Assembly: GCA_903906315.1 (NCBI GenBank)
Contig: CAIVJW010000127.1
Span: 1-64,000 of the forward strand
Source: an uncultured delta proteobacterium
Lineage (GTDB): Bacteria > Myxococcota_A > Polyangia > Polyangiales > Polyangiaceae
Direction: 5' to 3'
DNA length: 64,000 nucleotides
Each line of letters starts with the position of its first letter. Position 1 is the first letter of the stretch. Shown one piece after another: positions 16,742-25,452 of the stretch. The notes beneath the pieces were generated by a model that ran no database searches, was not told the DNA's origin, and was given only the letters and a program-made list of their open reading frames with translations. The position numbers were made by a program, and so were the translations under genes.

Positions 16742-17686
16742 ATGAATCGAGAGATGGCGCTCGAGGTCGAAATCACGCCGGTCGGTCCCGCGAGCGCGGG
16801 GAGCGGCGAGGGGGTGCGCGCGGCCTCGCTGGCAGCGGACCTCGTCGCGCTCACGAAGCCGCGCATCACGACGATGGTCGTCGCCACGACGCTGTGCGGG
16901 CTGTGGCTTGCGCGGCGCGAGCTGACGGGCGGCCAGCTCGACGCGCGCACGGCCGCGTTCACGCTGCTCGGCACGACGCTGGTCGTGTCGGGGGCCAACG
17001 CGCTCAACATGTACCTCGAGCGCGACTCGGACGCGCTCATGGCGCGCACGCGCAACCGACCCTTGCCGGCGCGGCGGCTCGCGCCCGACCTCGCGCTCGC
17101 GTTCGGACTCGCCTTGTCGGCCGTCGCGCTGCCGCTGTTGACCTTCGGCGTGAACGCGATGACGGGCCTGCTCGCGGCGGTCGCGCTGGTCAGCTACGTG
17201 CTGATCTACACGCCGCTCAAGCGGCGCACGACGCTGGCGCTGCCCATCGGCGCCATTCCGGGCGCCATCCCGCCGCTCCTCGGCTGGACGGCCGTCGCGG
17301 GGCGTATCGACGCGCCGGGGCTGCTGCTGTTCGGCACCATGTTCTTCTGGCAGCTGCCGCACTTCCTCGCGATCGCCACCTTCCGTCGCGACGACTACGC
17401 GCGCGCCGGGCTGCTGGTGCTCCCGGTCGTGCGCGGCGACGCCGTCACGCGGCGCCACATCGTCGCCTATCTCGTCGCGTTGCTGGCGGTCACGCTCGCC
17501 CTCGTCCCCGTCGGGGTGGGCGGCCCGGTGTACCTCGCGTCCGCCTCGGTCCTCGGCCTGGGCTTTCTCGGTCTCGGCGTAGCGGGGCTGCGGCCGGGCG
17601 CCGGCGACCGCTGGGCGCGCGGCCTGTTCTTCGGGTCGATGGTCTACCTGGTCCTGCTGCTCGCGGCGCTGATGGCCGGTGCGTGA
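16742..17686 (+). CDS. ctaB: Protohaem IX farnesyltransferase (haem O synthase)
   Basis: A 314-residue polytopic UbiA-superfamily enzyme that adds farnesyl diphosphate to haem b to make haem O for terminal oxidases. The first Asp-rich motif is NALNMYLERDSDALMART, followed by RNRPLPARR. The second conserved loop is YTPLKRRTTLALPIGAIPGA, and FWQLPHFLAIATFRRDDY is the CyoE/CtaB signature. About eight or nine membrane helices are visible. The ATG at 16742 is chosen; a second ATG four codons later is also possible. The following DUF420 gene supports a role in oxidase assembly. Confidence 0.93.
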   Translation: MNREMALEVEITPVGPASAGSGEGVRAASLAADLVALTKPRITTMVVATTLCGLWLARRELTGGQLDARTAAFTLLGTTLVVSGANALNMYLERDSDALMARTRNRPLPARRLAPDLALAFGLALSAVALPLLTFGVNAMTGLLAAVALVSYVLIYTPLKRRTTLALPIGAIPGAIPPLLGWTAVAGRIDAPGLLLFGTMFFWQLPHFLAIATFRRDDYARAGLLVLPVVRGDAVTRRHIVAYLVALLAVTLALVPVGVGGPVYLASASVLGLGFLGLGVAGLRPGAGDRWARGLFFGSMVYLVLLLAALMAGA

Positions 17687-17821
17687 TGGGACGTCGGCTG
17701 GGTCGACGGCGGGCGCGCACGACCGCCCGGGGCGATCGCTTCGGCTCGCGTGGCGGTCGGCGCCTTCCCCGATGCCCGCGCTTGCGACCCCGAACCTCGG
17801 ACGGACCCTGGAGCACTCGCG

Positions 17822-18262
17822 ATGACAGCCCTAGAGCTCGGTGACCTCCTGGCGCGCGTGAACGCGGGCCTCAACGCGACGAGCCTCCTGCTCGTGATCA
17901 CGGGCTTCGCGCTCGCCCGGTCCGGCCGCCTCGAGGCGCACCGGCGCGCGATGAAGGGAGCGTTCGCCGCCAGCGTCGTTTTTCTGGCGAGCTACGTCAC
18001 CCGCTTCGCCCTGACCGGATCGCACCGCTTCGCGGGCACGGGCGCGCTCAAGGTGGTGTACCTGGCGGTGCTGTTCAGCCACATGATCCTGGCCGTGGCG
18101 ACCGTCCCGCTGGTGCTGCGCACGCTGTTCCTCGCGCTCAAGGATCGCCGCGACGAGCACCGCCGCCTCGCGCGCCTGACGTTTCCGATCTGGAGCTACG
18201 TGTCGCTCACCGGCGTGGTCGTGTACGTGCTGCTCTACCACGTGGGCGGCATCGCCCACTGA
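17822..18262 (+). CDS. DUF420 membrane protein (CtaM-like oxidase assembly factor)
   Basis: A 146-residue protein with four hydrophobic segments and conserved His residues at membrane edges (LEAHRRAMK, GSHRFAG, LFSHMILA, VLLYHVGG), the pattern of DUF420/YozB. In Bacillus a member (CtaM) is needed for a functional caa3-type oxidase. Placement 135 bases after ctaB fits this. The Pro-Ile-Trp-Ser-Tyr-Val segment before the last helix is also typical. It ends 13 bases from the convergent regulator gene. Confidence 0.8.
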   Translation: MTALELGDLLARVNAGLNATSLLLVITGFALARSGRLEAHRRAMKGAFAASVVFLASYVTRFALTGSHRFAGTGALKVVYLAVLFSHMILAVATVPLVLRTLFLALKDRRDEHRRLARLTFPIWSYVSLTGVVVYVLLYHVGGIAH

Positions 18263-18275
18263 CGCCGGGCCGTGC

Positions 18276-21200
18276 TCACGCGAGGCCGAGCCGCTTGATC
18301 ATCTTCTGAAGGCCGAACCGCGACAGGCCGAGCAGCTTCGCCGCTTGGGTCTGGTTGTCGCCCGTGCGCCGCATGGCTTCGCGCACGAGGTCGGCCTCGA
18401 GCGCGTCGATGCGCGCGCGCACGCCGAGCCCGAGGTCGCGCGCCGCGGTCGCGCTGCCGTGGGCGATGTCGGGGCTCAGGTGCGCGCGGTCGATCGTGCC
18501 GTCGGAGAGCACGAGCGCGCGCCGGATCTCGTTCTCGAGCTGCCGGACGTTGCCCGGCCATGCGTAGGCCGTGAGCCGATCGAGCGCGGCGCGCGTGATT
18601 CGCACGGCTGCGCCGCGTCCGTGCTTGCGCAGGAAGTGCTCGACGAGCAGCGCGACGTCGGCGGGTCGCTCGCGGAGCGGCGGGATCGCGATCGTGATGA
18701 TCGCGAGGCGGTAGAGCAGGTCCTCCCGGAACGTGCGCGCTTTGACCATGGCCGGAAGGTCGCGGTGGGTCGCGGCGACGATGCGCACGTCGACCTTGCG
18801 AGCCTTCTCCGTGCCCACCGGGCGGACCAGGCCGTCCTCGAGGACACGGAGCAGCTTGGTCTGCATGCCGAGGCTCATCTCACCGACCTCGTCGAGGAAC
18901 AGCGTGCCGCCGTCGGCGACGTCGAAGAGGCCCGCGCGCGGACGGTCCGCGCCGGTGAAGGCGCCGCGGACGTGCCCGAAGAGCGCGGACTCGAGCAGCC
19001 CCTCGGGGATCGCGCCGCAGTTCTCGCTGACGAAGGGGCGCGAGGCTCGGGGCCCGTTCACGTGGATCGCGCGCGCGACGAGCTCCTTGCCGCTGCCGGA
19101 CTCGCCCGCGAGGAGGACCGGGACGTCCGACGTGGTCACGCGGTCGACGATGGCGAGCATCGCGCGGACGGGCTCGCTCTGACCGATGATGGCCGCGTAC
19201 TCGAAGCGCGTCTCGTTGCCGTCGCGGGTCTTCGCGAGCTCCCGCTCGGCGACGTCGAGCGCGGCCTCGCGGAGTGCCAGCGCGTCGGCGAGATCGGCCG
19301 AGGCGCGGCTCGCGCGACGAACCGCTCGGCGCAGGAGGACCTGGTCGCGAGCGTCCGCGATCGCCAGCGCAGCGAGCGCGGCGATGGTGCGGGTCCACGA
19401 GAGCTCGCGCTCTCCGAACGCGCCCCGGCGGCCTCGGTCGTCCAGGTACACGACGCCGATGGCTTCGCCTCGCGCGAGCAGGGGGACCGCGAGCACGCTG
19501 CGGAGCTTCAGCGCGTGCACGCTCTGGTGCACGCTCGGGAGCTCACCGGCGGCGTCGACGGCCACGACCGGCTCGCGCGCCTCGAGCGCCCGGCGCGCGA
19601 GGGTCTGCGAGAGGGCGAGCTGCTCGCCGTGGAGGTCCGCTCGCGCGAGGTTGCGCGCCGCGCGTGGTACCAGGCGCCCGTCGGGAGCGCGCAGCAGGAG
19701 CAGCCCGCGCTCCACCCCCGTCCAGAGCACGAGCGCGTCGACCACCCGCCGCAGGAGCGAGCGGAGGCCTTCGCGGTCGCCGAGCGTGCGAACGAGCGCC
19801 TCGAGCTCGCGCGCCTGCTCGGGCCGCAGATCCATCTCGGGGCGCGTCGCTGCGCGTGCGACCCACGGGAGAGAGCGAACCGACGCAGCGAGCTCCGGGG
19901 GGGCGCCGAGGACCAGGTCCCGCGCCACCTCCGCGAGCGCGGCGAGCAGGCGCTGCGCCTCCGCTCCGTGGCCGCCGCGCTCCGCCAGCGCGAGCCCCGC
20001 CGCGAGCGCAGGCCCGCGCGTGCCGACGGGCGCGCGCGCGTCGGCCAGCGAGCAGATCGCCGCGACGATCCGGTCGTCCGGGAGCGCGAACTCCGCGGCT
20101 GGGCTCGCTGCGAGGGCCGCGGCGCGGGCGCCCAGCCACTCGAGGCGCGCCGCCGGTGACGTCGCTTCGTCGGTGAGGGCGCGATCGTCGATCTCGCTCG
20201 CGAGCCGCGCGTCGACGGCCTCGGGGCAGTGCTGGAGCAGCCGTGCCGCGGCGCGCACCTCGTCCTCGGTGAGCGCCCCCTCGCGGCCGGCGCGGCGGCC
20301 GTCGACCTCGTCGCCGGGGCCGCCCATGGCCTGTCGCAGTCGCCCCGACCCCAGCTCGGTGATCGCGCGCGCGGCGTCCACCGCGGCCTCGCGCGCATCG
20401 GCCGCATCGGCGCCGCAGGCGTCCGCGATCGCCCAGCGCGCGTACGCCCCGGCGCGTGCGTCGCCGCACTCGCGCGCCCGCGCTACTGCGCTCCGCGCCG
20501 CGCGGGTCGCATCGAGGTGTGCGCCCGCGGTCGCGAGCGCCGCCGCCCTGGCGAGCTCGGCGCGCGCGGCCAGCGCCGGACGTCCGAGGTGCTCCCAGAG
20601 GATCACCGATCGGCGTGCCGCTTCGATGGCCACGCCGATGGCTCCGGTATCCACCGCGGAGGCGGCCTCGCCCATGCGGTACGTGGCCTCCTCGACGACC
20701 GCGCCTGCGCGCACGGCGTGGTCGACGGCGCGCGCGTACGCCTCGCGCGATCGCGCGGGATCCGACCCGTGCAGCACGTACCCACGAACTCCCGCGAGCC
20801 GCGCCCGGTCCTCGGCGTCGCGCGCGAACGCCTCGCCGCGGGCGACCATGGCCAGCGCGCGCGTCGCGTCCCCGCGGGCGGCAGCCGCCAGGGCCGCGAC
20901 CTCGCACACGCCGACCGCGGTCGCATCCCGCGTCAGCTCCAGCGCGTCGTCGATCCGCCCCTCATCGAAGGCGATGCGGGCGACCACGGCGCGCGCGCGT
21001 CCGCCTGGATCATTCCCGCTCGCGATCGCGCGCGTCGCGAGCTCGAGCGCCCTCGTTCGGTCGCCCGCGCGCCGCAGCACCTCGGCGCCAAGCCCTGCCG
21101 CGCGAGGCTCGTCGGGGGCGCGCAGCACCAGCGTGCGCGCTCGACCGAGCTGGCCTGTGCGTCGCAACGCATCGGCGGCGGCGATCACGAGCGCGATCGG

Positions 21201-22589
21201 AGCTCCCTCCCAGCGCTCGACGTCGCCCATCGCCTCCGCCTCGGGCGGCACGGCGGCCAGCCCGAGCGCGATCGTCGCAATCCGTTCGTCACCGGCGGGC
21301 GGTCCCAGGCGGGGCGCGGAGGCGGGCACGCTGGATCCCGCCTCGCCGCGAAGGGCGCGCTCGACGTCCGCCAGCGTGATCGCCTCGAGCGGGCCGCGGG
21401 CGGCGAGCGAGCCCATGGCGGAGGCGAGATCGCGCTCCGGCGCGCTGGCCAGGGCGTCGAGCGACCACGACGCGACGCTCGGGCCCACGACCGCGGCCAG
21501 CCACTCGGCGATCCGGACCGGTTCGAGCGGCCCGAGCGTCGTGCCACCCCGAGGCTCGCCCTGCTCGGGCACGCGCAGGCGACGCGTGCTCCGGGCGCGG
21601 TCGATCGCCTCGCCGAGCCACGGCGCGACGCCAGGCTGGGTGCCGCTGGCGTGCTCGAGCTCGCCTCGTCGCACCCGGAGGTACGCGGCGCGCAGCCGCC
21701 GAGCGCGCAGCGCCGCGGCCGCGCCGTCCTCCTGGTTCCCGGGCGCGGGCGCTCCGCGACCCGCGAGCCCCTCGCGGGCCATCTCGGCCACCCATGCGGC
21801 CGACGGGCGCGCGTGCGGGCTCGGCGTAGACAGCCCCCCGCAGATCGCCCCGACCACCCCACGGCCGGCCTGCGCTCGCGTGGCGGCGAGCGGCGCAGCT
21901 GCCCGCGCGATCGACGCGTCGGCGAGCTCGGCGACGACGACGCCCAGCGCGAGCAGATCGCGCTCGCGGGCGGTGCCCAGGTCGGCGTCGCCGAGCGCCA
22001 GGTAGCGCGGGGTTCCACCCTCCGCGTGAGGGGCGGACGCGGCGCACGCGAGGCCTAGGTCGATGAGGTGCGCCCGTCCGCCCGCGTCGACCACCACGTT
22101 CTTCGGCGCGACGTCGCCGTGTGCCACGCCGAGCCCGTGGAGCTCCGCCAGCGCCTCGCCGACGTCCCGGGCGACCACCAGCGCGAGGTCGGGCGGGTCG
22201 CGCCCCGATTCGCGCGCATCCAGGCTCGCGCCGTCGACCCAGCGCAACGCGACGAACGCGCGCCCCCCGTCCCGCTCGTCGACGACCCGAGCCTTGCCGC
22301 CCGCGATACGGAGGAAGCCGGCGTCCACCAGCTCGGGCAGCCTGGGCGAGGCCGTCGCGGCCGCGTGCGCTGCCTCGCGGGCCAGGGCTGCCCGCCCCAG
22401 CTCGCCGCGAGCCAGCTTCAGCGCGACCTCGCCCCCGAGAGCCAGGTCGCGCGCCTGCCAGACCTCGGCAGACCCGCCCTCCCCGGCGCGTCGGAGGAGC
22501 TCGAAGCGAGCCTCGACTGCCAACTCGGGGGCGCCTGGATCGCGGTCGTCCACCTCGCGATCGTGCGCTTCCGCGAGCTTCGCTGTCAA
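18276..22589 (-). CDS. Ser/Thr kinase - GAF - sigma-54 activator (AAA, Fis) fusion
   Basis: A 1437-residue regulator. The kinase-like domain (about 28-230) has the glycine loop AGEGGSAEVW, K58 in VALK, catalytic D159 in HGDVAPKN and DLG in place of DFG. A long Ala/Arg-rich helical TPR-like region runs from about 380 to 900, and a GAF domain from about 938 to 1080. The AAA domain (about 1132-1360) has Walker A GESGSGKE (1162-1169), GAFTGA (1209-1214), the sigma-54 contact loop, and LFLDEVGEMS. A Fis-type helix-turn-helix (TGDNQTQAAKLLGLSRFGLQKMI) ends the protein. It should activate sigma-54 promoters under kinase, GAF or ligand control. The annotated first codon is TTG at 22589; a GTG about 13 codons later is also possible. 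It is divergent from an FHA-GGDEF gene. Confidence 0.9.
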   Translation of the reverse strand: MTAKLAEAHDREVDDRDPGAPELAVEARFELLRRAGEGGSAEVWQARDLALGGEVALKLARGELGRAALAREAAHAAATASPRLPELVDAGFLRIAGGKARVVDERDGGRAFVALRWVDGASLDARESGRDPPDLALVVARDVGEALAELHGLGVAHGDVAPKNVVVDAGGRAHLIDLGLACAASAPHAEGGTPRYLALGDADLGTARERDLLALGVVVAELADASIARAAAPLAATRAQAGRGVVGAICGGLSTPSPHARPSAAWVAEMAREGLAGRGAPAPGNQEDGAAAALRARRLRAAYLRVRRGELEHASGTQPGVAPWLGEAIDRARSTRRLRVPEQGEPRGGTTLGPLEPVRIAEWLAAVVGPSVASWSLDALASAPERDLASAMGSLAARGPLEAITLADVERALRGEAGSSVPASAPRLGPPAGDERIATIALGLAAVPPEAEAMGDVERWEGAPIALVIAAADALRRTGQLGRARTLVLRAPDEPRAAGLGAEVLRRAGDRTRALELATRAIASGNDPGGRARAVVARIAFDEGRIDDALELTRDATAVGVCEVAALAAAARGDATRALAMVARGEAFARDAEDRARLAGVRGYVLHGSDPARSREAYARAVDHAVRAGAVVEEATYRMGEAASAVDTGAIGVAIEAARRSVILWEHLGRPALAARAELARAAALATAGAHLDATRAARSAVARARECGDARAGAYARWAIADACGADAADAREAAVDAARAITELGSGRLRQAMGGPGDEVDGRRAGREGALTEDEVRAAARLLQHCPEAVDARLASEIDDRALTDEATSPAARLEWLGARAAALAASPAAEFALPDDRIVAAICSLADARAPVGTRGPALAAGLALAERGGHGAEAQRLLAALAEVARDLVLGAPPELAASVRSLPWVARAATRPEMDLRPEQARELEALVRTLGDREGLRSLLRRVVDALVLWTGVERGLLLLRAPDGRLVPRAARNLARADLHGEQLALSQTLARRALEAREPVVAVDAAGELPSVHQSVHALKLRSVLAVPLLARGEAIGVVYLDDRGRRGAFGERELSWTRTIAALAALAIADARDQVLLRRAVRRASRASADLADALALREAALDVAERELAKTRDGNETRFEYAAIIGQSEPVRAMLAIVDRVTTSDVPVLLAGESGSGKELVARAIHVNGPRASRPFVSENCGAIPEGLLESALFGHVRGAFTGADRPRAGLFDVADGGTLFLDEVGEMSLGMQTKLLRVLEDGLVRPVGTEKARKVDVRIVAATHRDLPAMVKARTFREDLLYRLAIITIAIPPLRERPADVALLVEHFLRKHGRGAAVRITRAALDRLTAYAWPGNVRQLENEIRRALVLSDGTIDRAHLSPDIAHGSATAARDLGLGVRARIDALEADLVREAMRRTGDNQTQAAKLLGLSRFGLQKMIKRLGLA

Positions 22590-22905
22590 CCAGGGTGGCG
22601 GTGTCGCCCTGGCGCCGGCCGCGGTGACCTTCGACGAACGCCCGGGGGATGCCTCGTCGATGCGCCAGTCGACCTTGCGCGTCTCGGATGCGCCACGGGG
22701 CTGTCGTCTGCGTCGCTGCGGCCTGCTGGGGCACGGAGGCGACCGAGGGGCGTAGCGCTCGGCCGCGCGGCCGCGTGGTGCCCCAGATCACCGACGCCCT
22801 CCGCGGAGGAGGGCCAGCCGTCCCGCGTGATTCGCCGACGACTTTGCGCGCTCTGCCCGTGCAGAAACCGCCGCCGCCCGCACCCGACTGCGGTACTTTG
22901 GCTGC
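22590..22905. other. 316-base divergent intergenic region
   Basis: This lies between the kinase/sigma-54 regulator (-) and the FHA-GGDEF gene (+). Neither strand shows a gene. It must contain both genes' promoters, but no clear -35/-10 pair and no GG-N10-GC sigma-54 element was recognised by eye. Confidence 0.4.
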
Positions 22906-23802
22906 GTGGCGTCGGACTCAGACCATCGAGAGACGCTGGTCACCACCGTCTCGCTCATGGCGGACGCGGCTTCAGCCGAGCCGGGGCAGGCGTGCCTCGT
23001 CGTCATCTACGGCGCCGACCTGGGAAAGCGCATCCCGCTCGGCGACTCGGTCCTCGAGTGCGGCCGCTCCATCCAGACGGACATCCCACTCGACGACGAG
23101 GCGGTGAGCCGCAAGCACGCGCGCTTCGCGTGGACGGGCGCGGACTACGCGGTCCAGGACCTCGGATCGACGAACGGCACGTACGTCAACGATGCCCCCG
23201 TGACCGGCGGCCGCATCGTGCACGATGGCGACCAGGTCAAGATCGGCCGCACGATCTTCAAGTTCCTCTGCAGCGGCAACATCGAGGCCTCGTACCACGA
23301 AGAGATCTACCGCCTCATGACGCGGGATGGCCTCACCCAGATCCACAACAAGCGTGCGTTCGAGGACGCGCTCGATCGAGAGCTCTCCCGCGGTCGCCGC
23401 TACTCGCGGCACCTCTCGCTCATCCTCTTCGACATCGACCACTTCAAGCGCATCAACGATTCGCGCGGGCACCTCGCCGGGGACGCGGTGCTGCGCCAGC
23501 TCGCCGGCGCGATCGCGGCAAACATCCGCCGCGAGGACGTGCTCGCGCGCGTCGGAGGCGAGGAGTTCGCGTTGCTTGCGCCGGAGCTCTCGCTCGAGAA
23601 CGCGCGCTTCGTCGCCGACAAGCTGCGCGCGCTGGTCGAGAGCACGCCGTTCCGGTTCGAGGAGCAGGCGATCGAGGTGACCGCCAGCTTCGGCGTCGCC
23701 ACGGCGGAGCCGGGCAAGACGGTGCAACCCGACGAGCTCTACCAGGCCGCGGACGCGCGGCTCTACGTCGCGAAGAACTCGGGCCGCAACCGCATCGCCT
23801 GA
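22906..23802 (+). CDS. FHA-domain diguanylate cyclase
   Basis: A 298-residue cytoplasmic protein. The FHA domain (about 28-122) has CGRS, VSRKHARF and LGSTNGTYVN, the phospho-Thr-binding loops. The GGDEF domain (about 135-298) has DIDHFKRIND, GGEEF (217-221) and the inhibitory I-site RRED (208-211) exactly five residues before it, so it should make cyclic di-GMP with product feedback. The start is GTG at 22906; an ATG at codon 18 is an alternative that keeps both domains. The divergent neighbour encodes a Ser/Thr kinase, so phosphorylation-dependent recruitment through FHA is an attractive inference. Confidence 0.92.
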   Translation: MASDSDHRETLVTTVSLMADAASAEPGQACLVVIYGADLGKRIPLGDSVLECGRSIQTDIPLDDEAVSRKHARFAWTGADYAVQDLGSTNGTYVNDAPVTGGRIVHDGDQVKIGRTIFKFLCSGNIEASYHEEIYRLMTRDGLTQIHNKRAFEDALDRELSRGRRYSRHLSLILFDIDHFKRINDSRGHLAGDAVLRQLAGAIAANIRREDVLARVGGEEFALLAPELSLENARFVADKLRALVESTPFRFEEQAIEVTASFGVATAEPGKTVQPDELYQAADARLYVAKNSGRNRIA

Positions 23803-23833
23803 CCGCGCTTCGCACCCGGCGCGTCGGTCGCGC

Positions 23834-25003
23834 TCACGGGCACGCTTGCGTCTCGGCCCCGAGCCCGATCCAACGGGTTTGCTGCGCGAGCCCTCCGAGG
23901 CCCGGCCACGTCCCGGCCGCCGGGGGCATGGGCATCCCGACGACCACCGTGGCGCGGAGCCGCTCGATCTCGTCGAGGGCCGGCGCAGCCTCGCTCGCGG
24001 CGTAGTCGGCACCGACGATCTGCTTGTAGAGCAGGTAGCTGTCCCCCGGGAAGCCGGGCGAGACGATGGGCATGGCGCGTCCGAACCGTGCGGGGTGTGC
24101 CTCTCCGCGCGCCGCGTGCTCCCCCGTCTGCGTCTGGTGGGCGACCTGCCCGAGCGCGGTCGCCACGATTCCCGCCGACGACGACAGGTCGAGCCCTGCC
24201 GCCGCGCCGACGAAGCCGTCCGGTCCGTCCACGCTCGCCCCGTGGCAGCCCGCGCACACTCCGAGGAGGCGCGCGACCCCCGCGGGGCACCGTGCGCGGC
24301 ATGCGCCGATACACGCAGCTCGACAGCTCGCCGCCGCGGTCGCGCATTCGCCACGGCAGGCCTCCGTCGCACATGCCGCCGCGCAAGCCGTCGCCGTGAT
24401 CGCGCACGGGGCGCCGCACGCCTTCACCGTGGGGGCGGCCTCGCAGGCCTCGAGGCAGGGAGCGTCCTCGCAGAATCGATCCCCCTTCGGAGGCAGCTCG
24501 TCCGTCGCAGCCGGCGGATCCATGGCGGCGGTCGCGAGCTCCAGCGTGGCGTCTTGCCCGAAGGGCGCCCCATCGAACGCACGGAACCCCGGCGCGGCAT
24601 CATCCGGCGCGCGGAAGATCGTGAGCTGGTAGGTCGTCTGGGCGGCGAGCCGCGCTCCCGCTTGCTGCCGATACTCGACCCTGCGCCAGACGGGGTCGTA
24701 CGTCGGCTGCAGAAAGTCGACCCCCTGGCAGTCGAGATACGAGGTCGTCCGCCCGAGCGTCGGCTGGAGGCAGATGGCCTGGCGGGTCGGGCTCAGCGGG
24801 TCGAGGAACCGATCGAAGCGCAGGATGATGCTGGAGGTGCCGAGAACCCCCCGCGTCGTGCCGTCGTTGGCCACGCGCGAGCGGATCGGGGCGCCGTCGG
24901 CGTCCACGCCCGTCGTCACGAGCACCTCGACGAGCTGCACGGCCGGAGCGTCGGCCGCGACGCTCCCGGGGCCGATGTCGCAACCTGGCGTCGAGAGCGC
25001 CAC
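23834..25003 (-). CDS. Monohaem c-type cytochrome-like lipoprotein with Ig-like domain
   Basis: About 390 residues. The N-terminal part resembles bacterial Ig-like domains (SIILRFDRFLDPLSP, then TTYQLTIFRAP). A short Cys-rich segment (CxxxC repeats from CEDAPCLEACEAA to CRARCPAG) precedes one haem motif, CAGCHG, with candidate distal Met ligands in GRAMPIV and VVGMPMPP. It looks like an exported Cys-rich haem protein. The start is uncertain: ALSTPGCD looks like a lipobox, but the only conventional in-frame start after the upstream gene is GTG at 25003, just before it, leaving no signal peptide. A transcription terminator lies immediately upstream. It is same-strand and downstream of the 13-haem cytochrome locus. 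Confidence 0.65.
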   Translation of the reverse strand: MALSTPGCDIGPGSVAADAPAVQLVEVLVTTGVDADGAPIRSRVANDGTTRGVLGTSSIILRFDRFLDPLSPTRQAICLQPTLGRTTSYLDCQGVDFLQPTYDPVWRRVEYRQQAGARLAAQTTYQLTIFRAPDDAAPGFRAFDGAPFGQDATLELATAAMDPPAATDELPPKGDRFCEDAPCLEACEAAPTVKACGAPCAITATACAAACATEACRGECATAAASCRAACIGACRARCPAGVARLLGVCAGCHGASVDGPDGFVGAAAGLDLSSSAGIVATALGQVAHQTQTGEHAARGEAHPARFGRAMPIVSPGFPGDSYLLYKQIVGADYAASEAAPALDEIERLRATVVVGMPMPPAAGTWPGLGGLAQQTRWIGLGAETQACP

Positions 25004-25014
25004 CCACGCGGACG

Positions 25015-25043
25015 AAAACAGCGCGCGGGCGAACCCGCGCGCT
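25015..25043 (-). terminator. Intrinsic terminator with UUCG tetraloop
   Basis: On the minus strand a perfect 10-base stem, AGCGCGCGGG and CCCGCGCGCT, closes on TTCG, an exceptionally stable RNA tetraloop, and is followed by GTTTTC. The stem lies at 25020-25043. It is 35 bases downstream of the 84-residue gene, which it should terminate. It sits directly before the visible start of the cytochrome lipoprotein, so that gene needs its own promoter or read-through. Confidence 0.75.
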
Positions 25044-25077
25044 GCTTCGTACCGTGGGGAAGTTCGCTGTGCGGTGC

Positions 25078-25332
25078 TCAGCTCTCCGAGTACATCGACA
25101 GCTGCTCCCGGACGACCTTCTCGTTGATGCCCGACTGGATGTGCTCCTTCAGGCAATCGGCGAGGGTGATGAGCATGTCGTCCACGCCCTTCTCCTCGAT
25201 CAGCTTCGACAAGAGCTGCCTCGCGTCGCGACCGTCGTCCTCGCGAAGGAAGGCACGCACCTGTTCCAAGGTGATTTCCCCCTGGAAGTCGAGCTGCAAA
25301 TTGTCGAGCAGGTACTTGATCAGCTCCTTCAC
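25078..25332 (-). CDS. Small acidic helical protein, 84 residues, unknown
   Basis: Begins with GTG at 25332, preceded by a good ribosome site (AAGGAGAA, about 9 bases upstream). The sequence starts MKELIKYLLDNLQLDFQGEI and ends VREQLSMYSES. It is almost entirely predicted amphipathic helix with alternating acidic and basic residues, one Cys, and no signal or membrane segment. Its base composition is noticeably less GC-rich than its neighbours, yet it has clean expression signals: a candidate promoter at 25388-25417 and a UUCG terminator at 25015-25043. This suggests a well-expressed single gene. I do not recognise the family; a small adaptor or regulator is possible. Confidence 0.8.
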   Translation of the reverse strand: MKELIKYLLDNLQLDFQGEITLEQVRAFLREDDGRDARQLLSKLIEEKGVDDMLITLADCLKEHIQSGINEKVVREQLSMYSES

Positions 25333-25387
25333 GCCCGTTCTCCTTCGCAGCGAGCTTCCTTGCGGAAGCGGCGCGCCGCAAGTCCCC

Positions 25388-25417
25388 GCTATACCCGTCG
25401 GCCGAAGGGAGGTGCAA
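25388..25417 (-). promoter_or_regulatory. Candidate sigma-70 promoter for the 84-residue gene
   Basis: On the minus strand TTGCAC (25417-25412) and TATAGC (25393-25388) are separated by 18 bases, close to the TTGACA/TATAAT consensus. The predicted transcript start would be about 50 bases upstream of the GTG at 25332. Confidence 0.5.
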
Positions 25418-25452
25418 GGAATATGTCGAAGTTTCGCGCGGTCCCCGCGTTC

